Below, in pieces: positions 54,144-63,184 of a stretch of 64,000 bases of DNA (position 1 is its first letter; each line of letters begins with the position of its first letter). Source of the DNA: Labrys sp. WJW (GTDB taxonomy: Bacteria > Pseudomonadota > Alphaproteobacteria > Rhizobiales > Labraceae). A program made the position numbers and the translations under genes. The stretch covers positions 124,001 through 188,000 of the forward strand of contig NZ_LYXZ01000001.1 of assembly GCF_001676615.1 (NCBI RefSeq), read 5' to 3'. The notes beneath the pieces are model-generated. The model saw nothing but the letters and a program-made list of their open reading frames with translations, did no database searches and was not told the origin of the DNA.

Positions 54144-54154
54144 AAGGAAAAGCC

Positions 54155-54946
54155 ATGACCGCCCCCTCCCGTTTCACCGGAAAAACCGTCGTGATCACCG
54201 GCGCCAGTCGAGGCATCGGCGCCGCCATCGCACGACGCTTTGCCCGGGAAGGCGCGGCGGTCGTCGTGAGCGCCAACGAGGCGCGCGTCGAGGAGGTGGC
54301 CGCCGAGATCAAGTCGCAAGGCGGCAAGGCGGCGGCCTTCGTCGCCGACGTCACGGACAAGGCCAGCGTGGCCGCGCTCTACGATGCCGCCGAACAGCAA
54401 TTCGGCAAAGTGGATATCTCGGTCCAGAATGCCGGCGTCATCACCATCGCGCGGATCGAGGACATGACCGAGGCGGAGTGGGACAAGGTCATGGACGTCA
54501 ACACCAAGGGCGTGTTCCTGTGCTGCCAGGAAGCAATCCGGCGCATCCGCAAGCATGGCAAGGGCGGCCGCCTGATCAACACCGCCTCGGGACAGGCACG
54601 GCAGGGCTTCATCTTCACGCCGCACTACGCGGCCTCCAAATTCGGCGTCGTCGGCGTTACCCAAAGCCTGGCCAAGGAAGTCGCGAAGGAAGGCATCACC
54701 GTCAACGCCTTCTGCCCCGGCATCATCGAAACGGACATGTGGGCCTATAACGATACCGCCTGGGGCAAGCTGCTCGGCGACTACAAGCCCGGCGAACTGA
54801 TGGCCGAATGGGTCCGCAACATCCCGATGGCCCGTGCCGGCAATGGCGAGGACGTCGCCGGCCTGGTCGCGTTCCTGGCCAGCCAGGACGCCGCCTACAT
54901 CACTGGCCAGACCATCAATGTTGATGGCGGGCTCATCATGTCGTAG
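54155..54946 (+). CDS. SDR family oxidoreductase
   Basis: Short-chain dehydrogenase of 263 residues with TGASRGIG, QNAG (in place of NNAG), catalytic Ser in NTASGQARQG and Tyr/Lys in YAASKFG; the FCPGIIETDMWAYND stretch is like sorbitol, meso-2,3-butanediol and related polyol dehydrogenases. It begins 11 bases after sorC and ends at a hairpin. The cluster therefore has two SDRs, which could handle two stereoisomers or two steps of one polyol. Confidence 0.92.
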   Translation: MTAPSRFTGKTVVITGASRGIGAAIARRFAREGAAVVVSANEARVEEVAAEIKSQGGKAAAFVADVTDKASVAALYDAAEQQFGKVDISVQNAGVITIARIEDMTEAEWDKVMDVNTKGVFLCCQEAIRRIRKHGKGGRLINTASGQARQGFIFTPHYAASKFGVVGVTQSLAKEVAKEGITVNAFCPGIIETDMWAYNDTAWGKLLGDYKPGELMAEWVRNIPMARAGNGEDVAGLVAFLASQDAAYITGQTINVDGGLIMS

Positions 54947-54961
54947 GACATCCACGCGCTG

Positions 54962-54985
54962 CCGGTGGTCGATACCGACCACCGG
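54962..54985. terminator. Hairpin between convergent genes
   Basis: CCGGTGGTCG (54962-54971) and CGACCACCGG (54976-54985) pair perfectly with a four-base loop. It is 15 bases after the SDR stop and 75 bases before the end of the convergent monooxygenase gene. No T-run follows on the plus strand beyond a short pyrimidine stretch. Confidence 0.7.
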
Positions 54986-55060
54986 GTCCTCTTCCCCTGG
55001 ATTCCCGCGGACCTCGCGGCGATCACGGCGGACCGCCGCCGACCGGTCCTTTCGCCTTCG

Positions 55061-56857
55061 TCATGCCAGATGATGGACCGGCGGGATGCCGAATACCGGC
55101 GTGGGTATTCCTTCCATGCGCGCCTTCAACTGCAAGGCGAGATATTGGGAATAATGGCGGGACTGGTGCAGGTTGCCGCCATGGAACCAGAGCCCTTCCT
55201 GCCGGGTCGGCTTCCACATGTTGCGCGGTTCGCCCTCCCAGGGCCCGGGATCCTTGGTGGTGTCGGAGCCGAGCCCCCAGACCTTGCCCACCTTGTCCGC
55301 GACCTCCTGCGAAATCAGCCTGGCCGCCCAGCCGTTCATCGAGCCATAGCCGGTGGCGTAGACGATGAGATCGGCCGGCAGTTCGGTGCCGTCGCTGAGC
55401 ATCACGCCCTTGCGGGTGATTTCGCGGACTCCAACGCCGCTCTTCAGCTTGATGTCACCGTTCGCGATCAGGTTGGAAGCGCCGACATCGATGTAGTAGC
55501 CCGAACCGCGCCGCATATATTTGAGAAACAGGCCGGACTCGTCGTCGCCGAAATCGAGCAGGAAGCCGGCCTTTTCGAGCCTCCCCAAGAGATCGGCATC
55601 CGCAGCCTTGATGGAGGCCGTCACCGGCTTGAGAAGCTCCGGCATCAGCCTGTACGGCACTGAGGCATTCAGCAAATCGGCCTTGTCGGTATCGATGCCC
55701 TGCTCCAGCGCGTCCTCGGAATAGAGCCGGCTGGTGCCGAACCGGAAGAGCGCATCCGAGCTGGCGACATGGGTCGAGGTGCGCTGCACCATGGTGACGT
55801 CGGCGCCCTTCTCCCACAGATCGGCGCAAATATCGTGGGCTGAGTTGTTCGAGCCGATGACGACGCATTTCTTGCCGCTATAGGCGTCGCTGCTCTTGTA
55901 GCGGCTGGAGTGGCATTGCTCGCCCGCAAAAAGATCCATGCCGGCGAATGCGGGCTCATTGGGAATGCCGGACATGCCGGTCGCGAGAATGAGGTGCCTG
56001 GGCGTGAGCGTAACCGGCTTGCCCTCGCGGAGAACCTCCACGGTCCATTGCCCTCGCGCGGCATCGAAGGAAGCCTTGCGGCAGGGTGAGGAACTCCAGA
56101 CATTGAGCTCCATGACCCTGGCATAGGCTTCGAGCCAGTCCGCCATCTTGTCCTTGGGCGTGTAAACGGGCCAGTCATCGGGGAAAGGCAGATAGGGCAT
56201 GTGGTCGTACCAGACCGGGTCATGCAGGCAGAGGGACTTGTAGCGCTTGCGCCATGAATCGCCCGGCCTCTCATGGGCCTCGACGATGAGCGTCGGCACG
56301 CCGAGGCGCTTCAGCCGGGCTCCGAGCGCCAGGCCGCCCTGCCCCGCCCCGACGATCAGGCAATAGGGCTGGGTGTCGAAGCCGAGGAAAGCCTCCTCTT
56401 CCTGCCGTCGCTCCAACCAGGTCTGGCGATCGCGGTGAACGCCATGTTGCGCGCCCATGACGCGCCGTCGTCCCTTCTTCTCCTCGAAGCCCTTCAGCTC
56501 TTCCATCGAGGTCAGCAGCGTCCAGCAAAGATCGCCTTTGAGGCGGATATGGCCGCGACAGCGCGCCTCGCTGGTTTCGAACGTGAAAAATCCTTCCGTG
56601 ACGCCGTCGGTTTCCGATGCTTCGTCCTGCACGGCAAAGGTCCCGGGCCGGGCACGCGCCAAGGTCGCGTCGAGCAGGTCGCCAACACCCTGTCTGCCCT
56701 CGGCAGTATGAAGGTTCCAGGTGAAAGCCAGCAGATCGCGCCAGTAGCAATCCGCGGCGAACAGAGCGAGAAGCGCAGGTTTGTCGGCCGCCGCCGCGGC
56801 GTGAGCAAAGCGATCCAGCCAACTCGAAAGCCGGCCCTTTGCATCTGGTCTACTCAT
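55061..56857 (-). CDS. Flavin-containing monooxygenase with N-terminal NTF2-like domain
   Basis: FAD/NADPH-dependent monooxygenase of 598 residues. Residues ~10-120 form an NTF2/SnoaL-like domain (ALFAADCYWRDLLAFTWNLHTAEG). The FAD site is IVGAGQGGLALGARLKRLG (GAGQGG at 170-175), followed by PGDSWRKRYKSLCLHDPVWYDHMPYLPFP and a second dinucleotide motif VVIGSNNSAHDICADL for NADPH. It resembles FMO/YUCCA-like enzymes; reactions could be N- or S-oxygenation or Baeyer-Villiger oxidation. It stands alone between two sugar clusters, convergent with the SDR gene. Substrate unknown. Confidence 0.9.
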   Translation of the reverse strand: MSRPDAKGRLSSWLDRFAHAAAAADKPALLALFAADCYWRDLLAFTWNLHTAEGRQGVGDLLDATLARARPGTFAVQDEASETDGVTEGFFTFETSEARCRGHIRLKGDLCWTLLTSMEELKGFEEKKGRRRVMGAQHGVHRDRQTWLERRQEEEAFLGFDTQPYCLIVGAGQGGLALGARLKRLGVPTLIVEAHERPGDSWRKRYKSLCLHDPVWYDHMPYLPFPDDWPVYTPKDKMADWLEAYARVMELNVWSSSPCRKASFDAARGQWTVEVLREGKPVTLTPRHLILATGMSGIPNEPAFAGMDLFAGEQCHSSRYKSSDAYSGKKCVVIGSNNSAHDICADLWEKGADVTMVQRTSTHVASSDALFRFGTSRLYSEDALEQGIDTDKADLLNASVPYRLMPELLKPVTASIKAADADLLGRLEKAGFLLDFGDDESGLFLKYMRRGSGYYIDVGASNLIANGDIKLKSGVGVREITRKGVMLSDGTELPADLIVYATGYGSMNGWAARLISQEVADKVGKVWGLGSDTTKDPGPWEGEPRNMWKPTRQEGLWFHGGNLHQSRHYSQYLALQLKARMEGIPTPVFGIPPVHHLA

Positions 56858-56964
56858 GGCATTCCATCCCTATGGTTTTTCAAATTGCGCCTCATTGCGA
56901 TCCGGGCGCCCGCGAAAGCGGCAATTTTACAACGCATGCTGGCATCTCTATCGCCAACAGCGCG

Positions 56965-56980
56965 TATTACAGACGTAATA
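56965..56980. promoter_or_regulatory. Small palindrome upstream of flavin monooxygenase
   Basis: TATTAC (56965-56970) and GTAATA (56975-56980) are reverse complements around AGAC, in an AT-rich patch 108-123 bases before ATG 56857. This is the only AT-rich stretch in the 231-base gap between the two minus-strand genes and may be part of the promoter. Confidence 0.35.
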
Positions 56981-57088
56981 TTATAGACTTTTCCTGCACC
57001 TCGTTCTTTCAGCATCACGGGGGAAAGTGATCGCGAAGTATGTTTCAAGTAATTCTGGAACAGAAACCGGCCGGGAGGCAAGCCTCCC

Positions 57089-58156
57089 TCAAGCGGCGAT
57101 CGCTGTTCCACCCGCGTCGAAGAGATGGAGACGGGCAGCATCCGGCGTGAGGAAGATCCGGTCGCCGGTCTTGAAACGCCTTTCTCCCACCGCACGCACG
57201 GTGACGGCACCCAAGGCCGGCACGTCGACATAGAGGAGCGCATCGCTGCCGAGTTGCTCCTCCAGCGACACCGTGCCCTGCCACAGACCGTCGTCGGGCG
57301 AATAGAGGACGTGCTCGGGGCGGATGCCGAAGGTCATCTGGCGGTCCAGCCGAGCGCTTCGGCCAGCCGGCAGGGCCACTTTCGAGCCACCGGGCAGCTC
57401 GACCTCCCTGTCGCCGCCCGGCACCGCAGCCAGGAAGTTCATCTTGGGCGAGCCGATGAAGCTCGCGACGAAGAGATTGGCGGGGTGGTCGTAGAGTTCG
57501 AGCGGTGTGCTGAACTGCTCGACATTCCCGGCCCGCAGCACCACGATACGATCGGCCATCGTCATGGCCTCGACCTGGTCGTGGGTGACATAGATCATCG
57601 TGGTGCGAAGGCTGCGATGCAGCCGGATCAGCTCGATGCGCATCTGCACGCGCAGGGCCGCATCGAGATTGGACAGGGGTTCGTCGAACAGGAAGGCGGT
57701 GGGCGAGCGCACGATGGCCCGCCCGATCGCCACGCGCTGGCGCTGGCCGCCGGAAAGCTGGCGGGGCTTGCGGTCCAGGTAGTCCTCCAGGGCCAGGATG
57801 CGCGAGGCTTCCGCCACCTTGCCGGCGATTTCCTGCCTGGACATGCCGGCGATCTTCAGGCCAAAGCCGATATTGTCGCGCACGCTCATATGCGGATAGA
57901 GCGCGTAAGACTGGAAGACCATGGCGATGCGACGGTCCGCCGGCGCGAGCCGGGAGACGTCCATGCCGTCGATCAGCACGCGGCCATCCGAGAGCTGCTC
58001 CAGGCCGGTGATGAGCCGAAGCAGCGACGACTTTCCGCAGCCCGACGGGCCGACGAACACCACGAACTCGCCGTCCTTCACCTCCAGGCTGACATCGGAG
58101 ATGACCTGCTGGGATCCATACTTCTTGCTGACACGGTCGAACTGAATGCTTCCCAT
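57089..58156 (-). CDS. CUT1 sugar ABC transporter ATP-binding protein (UgpC/MalK family)
   Basis: ATPase of 355 residues. Walker [10 protein letters not shown] (36-44), signature [15 protein letters not shown], Walker [14 protein letters not shown], switch His in [10 protein letters not shown], then a TOBE/OB regulatory domain from about residue 240. A near-ideal AGGAGGTGACC precedes ATG 58156. It is the last gene of the operon that starts with lacI at the right edge. Since UgpC/MalK ATPases can serve several importers, it could also power the ATPase-less importer at 40599-43689. Confidence 0.93.
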   Translation of the reverse strand: MGSIQFDRVSKKYGSQQVISDVSLEVKDGEFVVFVGPSGCGKSSLLRLITGLEQLSDGRVLIDGMDVSRLAPADRRIAMVFQSYALYPHMSVRDNIGFGLKIAGMSRQEIAGKVAEASRILALEDYLDRKPRQLSGGQRQRVAIGRAIVRSPTAFLFDEPLSNLDAALRVQMRIELIRLHRSLRTTMIYVTHDQVEAMTMADRIVVLRAGNVEQFSTPLELYDHPANLFVASFIGSPKMNFLAAVPGGDREVELPGGSKVALPAGRSARLDRQMTFGIRPEHVLYSPDDGLWQGTVSLEEQLGSDALLYVDVPALGAVTVRAVGERRFKTGDRIFLTPDAARLHLFDAGGTAIAA

Positions 58157-58179
58157 GGTCACCTCCTGATGGCTGAGAT

Positions 58180-59073
58180 CTAGACGAGGCCGCTGCGGCC
58201 GCGCTTTTCGGTCTCGTAGGCGGCCTTGAGATGGGCCTGGGTGAAGATCTTGGCGTGTGCGGCAAGGTCGTCCCCGTCGTCCCACAGGTCACGCCAGATG
58301 CCGAGAATGCCTTCGAGAGGCTGGCCGACGACCCGGGAGGAGAAGGATTCGAAGGTGATCGGCCCCTGGTAGTTGGCCTTGGCGAGGGCGCGGAAGATCA
58401 TCTTGAAATCGATCGACCCGGTGCCGAGATAGCCCCGGTTCGAATCGCCGGTATGGAAATAGCCGAGCAGCGGTCCGGTCTCCACGATGGCGGCGGCGAC
58501 GTCGGCCTCCTCGATGTTCATGTGATAGCAGTCGAGATGGACCTTGACGTTCGGCTCACCGATGCGCTTGCACATCTCGACCGCCTGCGCCGCCGTGTTG
58601 AGCACGTTGCTCTCATAGCGGTTGACCACCTCCAGCCCGAGGGTGATGTCGCTCTTGGCCGCCTGCTCGGCGACGCGCTGCAGGACTTCGACCGCGCGGG
58701 CGACGCCGTCCTTGGTGGGCGGCACCGAATATTTCTGGAACGCCGAATAGATGATCCCGCAGATATGCGTGCCCTTCAGGTCCCGGGCGATGGAGACGAT
58801 GTCGAGAAGGCGCCGCTCCCCGCGCTTGGCCATCTCGGGATCGCCGTTCGAAATATCGGTGGTGGCATCAAGGCCGAGCGAGAAGGTGATGCCGACATTG
58901 GCCTTTTCGAGCTCGCGCCGCGTGAAATCCACGTCGAACACGCTCGGATCGAGGGCCGGCGCCTCGATGATGTCATAGCCCAGTTCCGCCGTCTTCCCGA
59001 TGGCCCGAGCGCATTGCTCGTGGCTCCAGCCGGGCGTCCAGACAAAGGCGTGCAGTCCCAGTTTATTGTTCAC
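58180..59073 (-). CDS. Ketose 3-epimerase (D-tagatose/D-psicose 3-epimerase family)
   Basis: TIM-barrel epimerase of 297 residues. All catalytic residues of the Pseudomonas cichorii D-tagatose 3-epimerase have counterparts at a constant offset of -4: Glu148 in [10 protein letters not shown], Asp181 in [11 protein letters not shown], His207 and Arg213 in [13 protein letters not shown], Glu242 in ITFESF. It would interconvert ketohexoses or ketopentoses at C3 (for example psicose/fructose or ribulose/xylulose). It is encoded between the SDR and ATPase genes of the CUT1 operon, so it handles the imported sugar or its oxidation product. Confidence 0.9.
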   Translation of the reverse strand: MNNKLGLHAFVWTPGWSHEQCARAIGKTAELGYDIIEAPALDPSVFDVDFTRRELEKANVGITFSLGLDATTDISNGDPEMAKRGERRLLDIVSIARDLKGTHICGIIYSAFQKYSVPPTKDGVARAVEVLQRVAEQAAKSDITLGLEVVNRYESNVLNTAAQAVEMCKRIGEPNVKVHLDCYHMNIEEADVAAAIVETGPLLGYFHTGDSNRGYLGTGSIDFKMIFRALAKANYQGPITFESFSSRVVGQPLEGILGIWRDLWDDGDDLAAHAKIFTQAHLKAAYETEKRGRSGLV

Positions 59074-59108
59074 GATGCTGGTCTTTCTTTCAGCAGGGGG
59101 TGATGGTT

Positions 59109-59879
59109 TCAGTGGAAGATGATGCCGCCGCAGACGTTGAGCGCCTGCCCGGTGATGAAGGATGCATCATCGGATGCGAAAAAGGCGACGGATCCGACGA
59201 CATCCTCGGGATAACCCAGGCGCCCGAGCGTGGTCTTCTCGATCACCTTTCTCAACGACTCCTCGTCGCGATAATTGTTGCGGCCCATATCGGTGTCGAT
59301 GATGCCGGGGCACACCGCATTGACGGTGATGCCGTCGAGGCCGACTTCCATGGCCAGGATGTGGGTGAAGCTGATCACCGCGGCCTTGGAAGAGCAGTAA
59401 TGGGCCTGGCCGACGCCACCGCGCTTGCCGCCGATGGAGGCGATGTTGATGATGCGGCCGGCCTTGCGCTGCCGGAAATGACCGAGCAGCGCCTTGGTCA
59501 CCATGAAGGTGCCCTTGGTGTTGACGTCATACATGCGATCCCATTCGTCGGGCTCGATATCCTCGACCTTGTGGACCGACAGGACACCTGCATTGTTGAC
59601 CAGGACGTCGATGGTGCCGCAGCGGGCAAGGGCGTATTCCGCGAGCGAGGCGACGTCGTCGGGGTTGCTGACATCGGCATAGGCGATGTCGCACCGTCCT
59701 CCGTCGGCCTCGACCTCGGCCCGCAGCGTCTCCATTTCTGCGCGCTGGCGTTCGATGTCGTTGGCGACGACGTGGTAGCCCTCGGCCGCTAGGCGCTTGA
59801 CGATGGCTCGCCCGATGCCACGGCTCGCGCCGGTGACGACGGCTGCGCGATTCCGGCCGCGCTGGGCTAGTTCAGACAT
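59109..59879 (-). CDS. SDR family oxidoreductase
   Basis: Short-chain dehydrogenase of 256 residues with TGASRGIG, VNNAG, Ser in NIASIGGKRGG and YCSSKAA, and the VNAVCPGIIDTDMG stretch of polyol-type SDRs. It is encoded 28 bases after the MalG-type permease and 35 bases before the ketose epimerase. A polyol (for example a hexitol) imported by this system could be oxidised here to a ketose for the epimerase; inferred. Confidence 0.92.
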   Translation of the reverse strand: MSELAQRGRNRAAVVTGASRGIGRAIVKRLAAEGYHVVANDIERQRAEMETLRAEVEADGGRCDIAYADVSNPDDVASLAEYALARCGTIDVLVNNAGVLSVHKVEDIEPDEWDRMYDVNTKGTFMVTKALLGHFRQRKAGRIINIASIGGKRGGVGQAHYCSSKAAVISFTHILAMEVGLDGITVNAVCPGIIDTDMGRNNYRDEESLRKVIEKTTLGRLGYPEDVVGSVAFFASDDASFITGQALNVCGGIIFH

Positions 59880-59907
59880 GTGGGATCTCCAGGGTCATGG
59901 TCGCAGG

Positions 59908-60729
59908 TCAGTCCTTGACAGCGCCCATCGTCATTCCCGAGACGATGTGGCGCTGCATGAAGAGAGTGAAGATTACCGGTGGCACGCATTGGATGATCGA
60001 CGCGGCGGCGATCAGGTCCCAATAGACCTTGCCTGTGCCGATGAAGGAGGAGATCACCACCGGCAGCGTGCGGGCCGAACGGGTGGTCAGGAACAGCGAG
60101 AGCAGGAACTCGTTCCAGCAGAAGATGAAGACGAAGGTCGCCACCGTCATCACGCCGCTCAGGCTCATGGGCAGGGCGATCCGCACCAGCACCTGGACCC
60201 AGCTGCAGCCTTCCAGCCGCGCCGCCTCGATCACCTCGCGCGGGACCCGGCGCAGGAAGGACATCGAGACCCAGACGGCGAAGGGCAAGTTGAAGCCGGC
60301 ATAGGCGATGATCAGCGCCCATACGCTGTCGAGCAGGCCGAGCCCCCTGAAGATCACGAAAAGCGGCACCGCGGCGGCGATCGGCGGCATCATGCGCGTC
60401 GACAGGATCCAGTCGGCGATCGCGTTGGAGGAGCGCATCTGGAAGTTCACCAGGCCGAAGGCGGTGGGAATTGCGAACAGCAGCGCCAGGGCCGTGGCGC
60501 CGAGCGTCACCACCACCGAGTTCAGGATGAAGGGCCAGTAATCGGTGAAGATATGGACGTAATTGTCGAGATAGGTGAAGTCGGGGATCCAGACGGGCGG
60601 AATGGCGATGATCTCGCTGGTGTTCTTGAACGAGCTCAGGCCGATCCATAGTAGCGGCCCGACGGCGAAGGCCGTGAAGGCGAGAGCTGCGATGACGAGC
60701 CCGATGTCCTTGCCGCGGATGCTATGCAT
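59908..60729 (-). CDS. CUT1 sugar ABC transporter permease (MalG type)
   Basis: Membrane subunit of 273 residues with six helices and the EAA loop VIEAARLEGCSWVQVLVRIALPM. The C-terminus RHIVSGMTMGAVKD is typical. Its start overlaps the MalF-type gene by eight bases. Confidence 0.94.
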   Translation of the reverse strand: MHSIRGKDIGLVIAALAFTAFAVGPLLWIGLSSFKNTSEIIAIPPVWIPDFTYLDNYVHIFTDYWPFILNSVVVTLGATALALLFAIPTAFGLVNFQMRSSNAIADWILSTRMMPPIAAAVPLFVIFRGLGLLDSVWALIIAYAGFNLPFAVWVSMSFLRRVPREVIEAARLEGCSWVQVLVRIALPMSLSGVMTVATFVFIFCWNEFLLSLFLTTRSARTLPVVISSFIGTGKVYWDLIAAASIIQCVPPVIFTLFMQRHIVSGMTMGAVKD

Positions 60730-61654
60730 TTTCCACGCTCCTCAGCAGGCGCACCGCGAAGGTGGTGATGACGATGCTGATGACGAGGATGAGAACGGCG
60801 GCGGCCGAGCCGACCCCGATCTGGAAATACTGGAAGTCCTGCTGGTAGGCATAGAGCGTCACCACCATGGTGGCATCGCCCGGTCCGCCGCGCGTGGTGA
60901 CATAGATGACGTCGAAGAAGCGCAGCACGTCGATGATGCGCAGGATCACGCCAAGCAGCACGACGTTGAGGATCGAGGGCACTTCCAGCGACCACAGGAT
61001 ATGGTGCCAGCGCGCGCCGTCGACGCGGGCTGCCTCGTAGAGATCGGTGCGGATCGAGGTCAGGGCCGCCAGGCACAGCAGCATCATGAAGGGCGACCAC
61101 TGCCACACATTGATCAGCACCATGGAAACCATGGCGGTGACGGGTTCGCCGAACCAGGAGACGGGCGTGAGCCCGACGAGCTGGATGACGTAGTTCACCA
61201 CCCCCAATGTCGGGTTGAACAGATAGGCGAAGATCATGCCGACGATCAGCGGCGTTACCATCATCGGCATCAGATAGAGCGAGCGCAGCGCCCCGACCCA
61301 GCGCAGATGCGACAGCTCGTAGAAGACCTTCGCGGCTGTGAAGCCGATGACGATCTCCAGCGAGATCGAGCTCACGCCGAGGATGGCCGTGTTGAGGAGG
61401 GCGCGCAGGAACAACCCGTCATGCAGCAGGAAGAGATAATTGTCGAAGCCGGTGAACACGGCCCGCTGCAGCGTGGTGAGCTTGACCTGGTGCAAGCTGA
61501 GATAGACTGAATAGACGAAGGGATAGATGGTCAGGAACAGCAGGAAGAGACAGGTCGGCAGGATGAAGGCCGTCTGCTGCAGGCGGTCGTTGCGCAGGAA
61601 GGCAAGCCGCCGCCGGGGCAGGTCATGGGAAGATACGATGGCCGCGGGCTGCAT
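60722..61654 (-). CDS. CUT1 sugar ABC transporter permease (MalF type)
   Basis: Membrane subunit of 310 residues with six helices and the EAA loop DLYEAARVDGARWHHILWSLEVP. The N-terminus has a basic segment (DLPRRRLAFLRNDRL) before the first helix. It pairs with the 59908 product. A hairpin lies between it and the binding-protein gene. Confidence 0.94.
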   Translation of the reverse strand: MQPAAIVSSHDLPRRRLAFLRNDRLQQTAFILPTCLFLLFLTIYPFVYSVYLSLHQVKLTTLQRAVFTGFDNYLFLLHDGLFLRALLNTAILGVSSISLEIVIGFTAAKVFYELSHLRWVGALRSLYLMPMMVTPLIVGMIFAYLFNPTLGVVNYVIQLVGLTPVSWFGEPVTAMVSMVLINVWQWSPFMMLLCLAALTSIRTDLYEAARVDGARWHHILWSLEVPSILNVVLLGVILRIIDVLRFFDVIYVTTRGGPGDATMVVTLYAYQQDFQYFQIGVGSAAAVLILVISIVITTFAVRLLRSVENA

Positions 61655-61681
61655 GGCGTTCCGCCTCTGGTTGGCTGCCGA

Positions 61682-61711
61682 GACCCCTCCCCCAAGGCCG
61701 GAGGAGGGGTC
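61682..61711. terminator. Stem-loop after binding-protein gene
   Basis: GACCCCTCC (61682-61690) and GGAGGGGTC (61703-61711) pair perfectly with a 12-base loop, 38 bases past the binding-protein stop on the minus strand and before the permease genes. No T-run is seen. Confidence 0.65.
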
Positions 61712-61749
61712 GTCCTGTCAAGACATGGAGCGGGCCGCACCCGCCGAGC

Positions 61750-63105
61750 TTACTTCAGGGCGCCGGAAGACTTCAGGAGCTGCGTGGCCTTGGCGTTGGC
61801 ATCGTCCATGGCATCCTTCACCGACATCTCGCCGATGATCGCCTTGTTGACGTTGACGCCGATGGTATCGATCAGCTGGAAGGTGGCGGGAATACGCGGG
61901 CGTACCTCGGTCCAGGCCGTCTTCTGGGCCTCGGCGATGGTCTTGGTCCAGGGATATTTGGCCTGGACCTCGGCATCGTTGATGGCGCTCAGGCGGCTCG
62001 GCGTTCCGCCAGCCAGGGCATAGCGCTTATGCTCGGCCGGGCTCGCATACCACTTCATGAAATCCCAGGCCGCGTCCTTCTGGGTGCCATGGGCGTTGAG
62101 GCACATGACCCAGCCGCCGACCGGCGGAACCGGCTTGCCCGCCTTGGACGGCATCAGGACGCTGCCGAACTTGCCGGCGATCTGGCTGGTCTTGGGATCG
62201 TTGGCGATCTGGGCGCGCACCGACCAGTCGTTCATCATGGCGAGCTTGCCGCTGGCAAAGGCGCTCGCGCGCTCGTCCCAAGCGTAGCTCTCGACACCGG
62301 GCGGGCCGAATTTCACCATGTCCTTGAAGAACTGCACGAGATCGAGAGACTCGGGCGAGTTGAGGGTCGGCGTCATGTCGGCATAGGGATCGGCGGCCCC
62401 GATGACATTGCTCTTCCAGGGCGAGCCGCCGGCATTGAAGATCCACTCGAAATATTGCTGCCCGGCCGCCGCGCCACGCTGGTTGTTCATGGCGTAGCCA
62501 TAGACGCCCGGGAAATCCGGGTTGTTAGTGAAGAACTTGGCCGCCTTCTGCAAGTCCTCGAAGGTCTTGGGCGGCTGCATCTTCGCCTTTTCGAACAGGT
62601 CCGTGCGGTAATACATCAGCTCGTAGTAGATCGCGACGGGCAGGCAGTATTTCTTGTTGTCCCAGCTCGCCTGGCCGGCACCCGAGGCGGTGTAGTCGTC
62701 CCAGGCGATCACCTTGGGATCTTCCTTGGCGATGCGGTCGTCGAGAGCATCGATGCAGCCTGCCTCGACGAACTCGCCGATCCAGATGCCGTCGATGAGC
62801 AGCACGTCGTAGCTGCTGTCGTTCTGCGAACAGTTCAACAGCTCCTTGTCGTGCAGGGCGTCATAGCCGTTGCCGTCGACCTCCACCTTGGCGCCGGTGA
62901 GCTTGGTGAAGTCGTCCTTGGTGGCCTTGATCGCCTCGATGAAGGGATCGCTGATGCTGATCAGCTTCAGCGTCTTGCCGGCCTGGTCGGCAAGCTTGCC
63001 TTTCCAGTCGATGTCCTGGGCATGAGCGGCCAGGCCGACCAGGCAGGCCAGCGCGGATGCCGTGCCGATCATGATCTGCTTGAATGCGGGGCGTTCCATA
63101 TTCAT
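61750..63105 (-). CDS. CUT1 sugar ABC transporter substrate-binding protein
   Basis: Extracytoplasmic sugar-binding protein of 451 residues. Signal peptide about residues 1-29 (ending AAHAQ). The mature part contains LKLISISDPFIEAIKATKDDFTKLTG, SYDVLLIDGIWIGEFVEAGCIDALDD and GYAMNNQRGAAAGQQYFEWIF, with a probable disulfide pair. GGAGG precedes ATG 63105 (ATG 63099 is possible). The length and motifs fit polyol/sugar CUT1 proteins. It lies 79 bases after lacI on the same strand. Confidence 0.93.
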   Translation of the reverse strand: MNMERPAFKQIMIGTASALACLVGLAAHAQDIDWKGKLADQAGKTLKLISISDPFIEAIKATKDDFTKLTGAKVEVDGNGYDALHDKELLNCSQNDSSYDVLLIDGIWIGEFVEAGCIDALDDRIAKEDPKVIAWDDYTASGAGQASWDNKKYCLPVAIYYELMYYRTDLFEKAKMQPPKTFEDLQKAAKFFTNNPDFPGVYGYAMNNQRGAAAGQQYFEWIFNAGGSPWKSNVIGAADPYADMTPTLNSPESLDLVQFFKDMVKFGPPGVESYAWDERASAFASGKLAMMNDWSVRAQIANDPKTSQIAGKFGSVLMPSKAGKPVPPVGGWVMCLNAHGTQKDAAWDFMKWYASPAEHKRYALAGGTPSRLSAINDAEVQAKYPWTKTIAEAQKTAWTEVRPRIPATFQLIDTIGVNVNKAIIGEMSVKDAMDDANAKATQLLKSSGALK

Positions 63106-63184
63106 CCTCCATTCCGGCCGTTCTTATGGGCGCGCCGGTGCCGGTGGCGGCGCGTCGTTTCAAGGTCCCGAAAATGCTGGCGGG

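Noticed and set aside
57045..58292. Minus-strand frame of 415 codons across the UgpC-type ATPase
   Set aside because: It covers the ATPase gene in a shifted frame and has no domain-like sequence.
63106..63184. GC-rich imperfect inverted repeat between the right-edge lacI and the binding-protein gene
   Set aside because: Only six-base arms (CGCGCC/GGCGCG) with a long loop are present; this is expected by chance in such GC-rich DNA.
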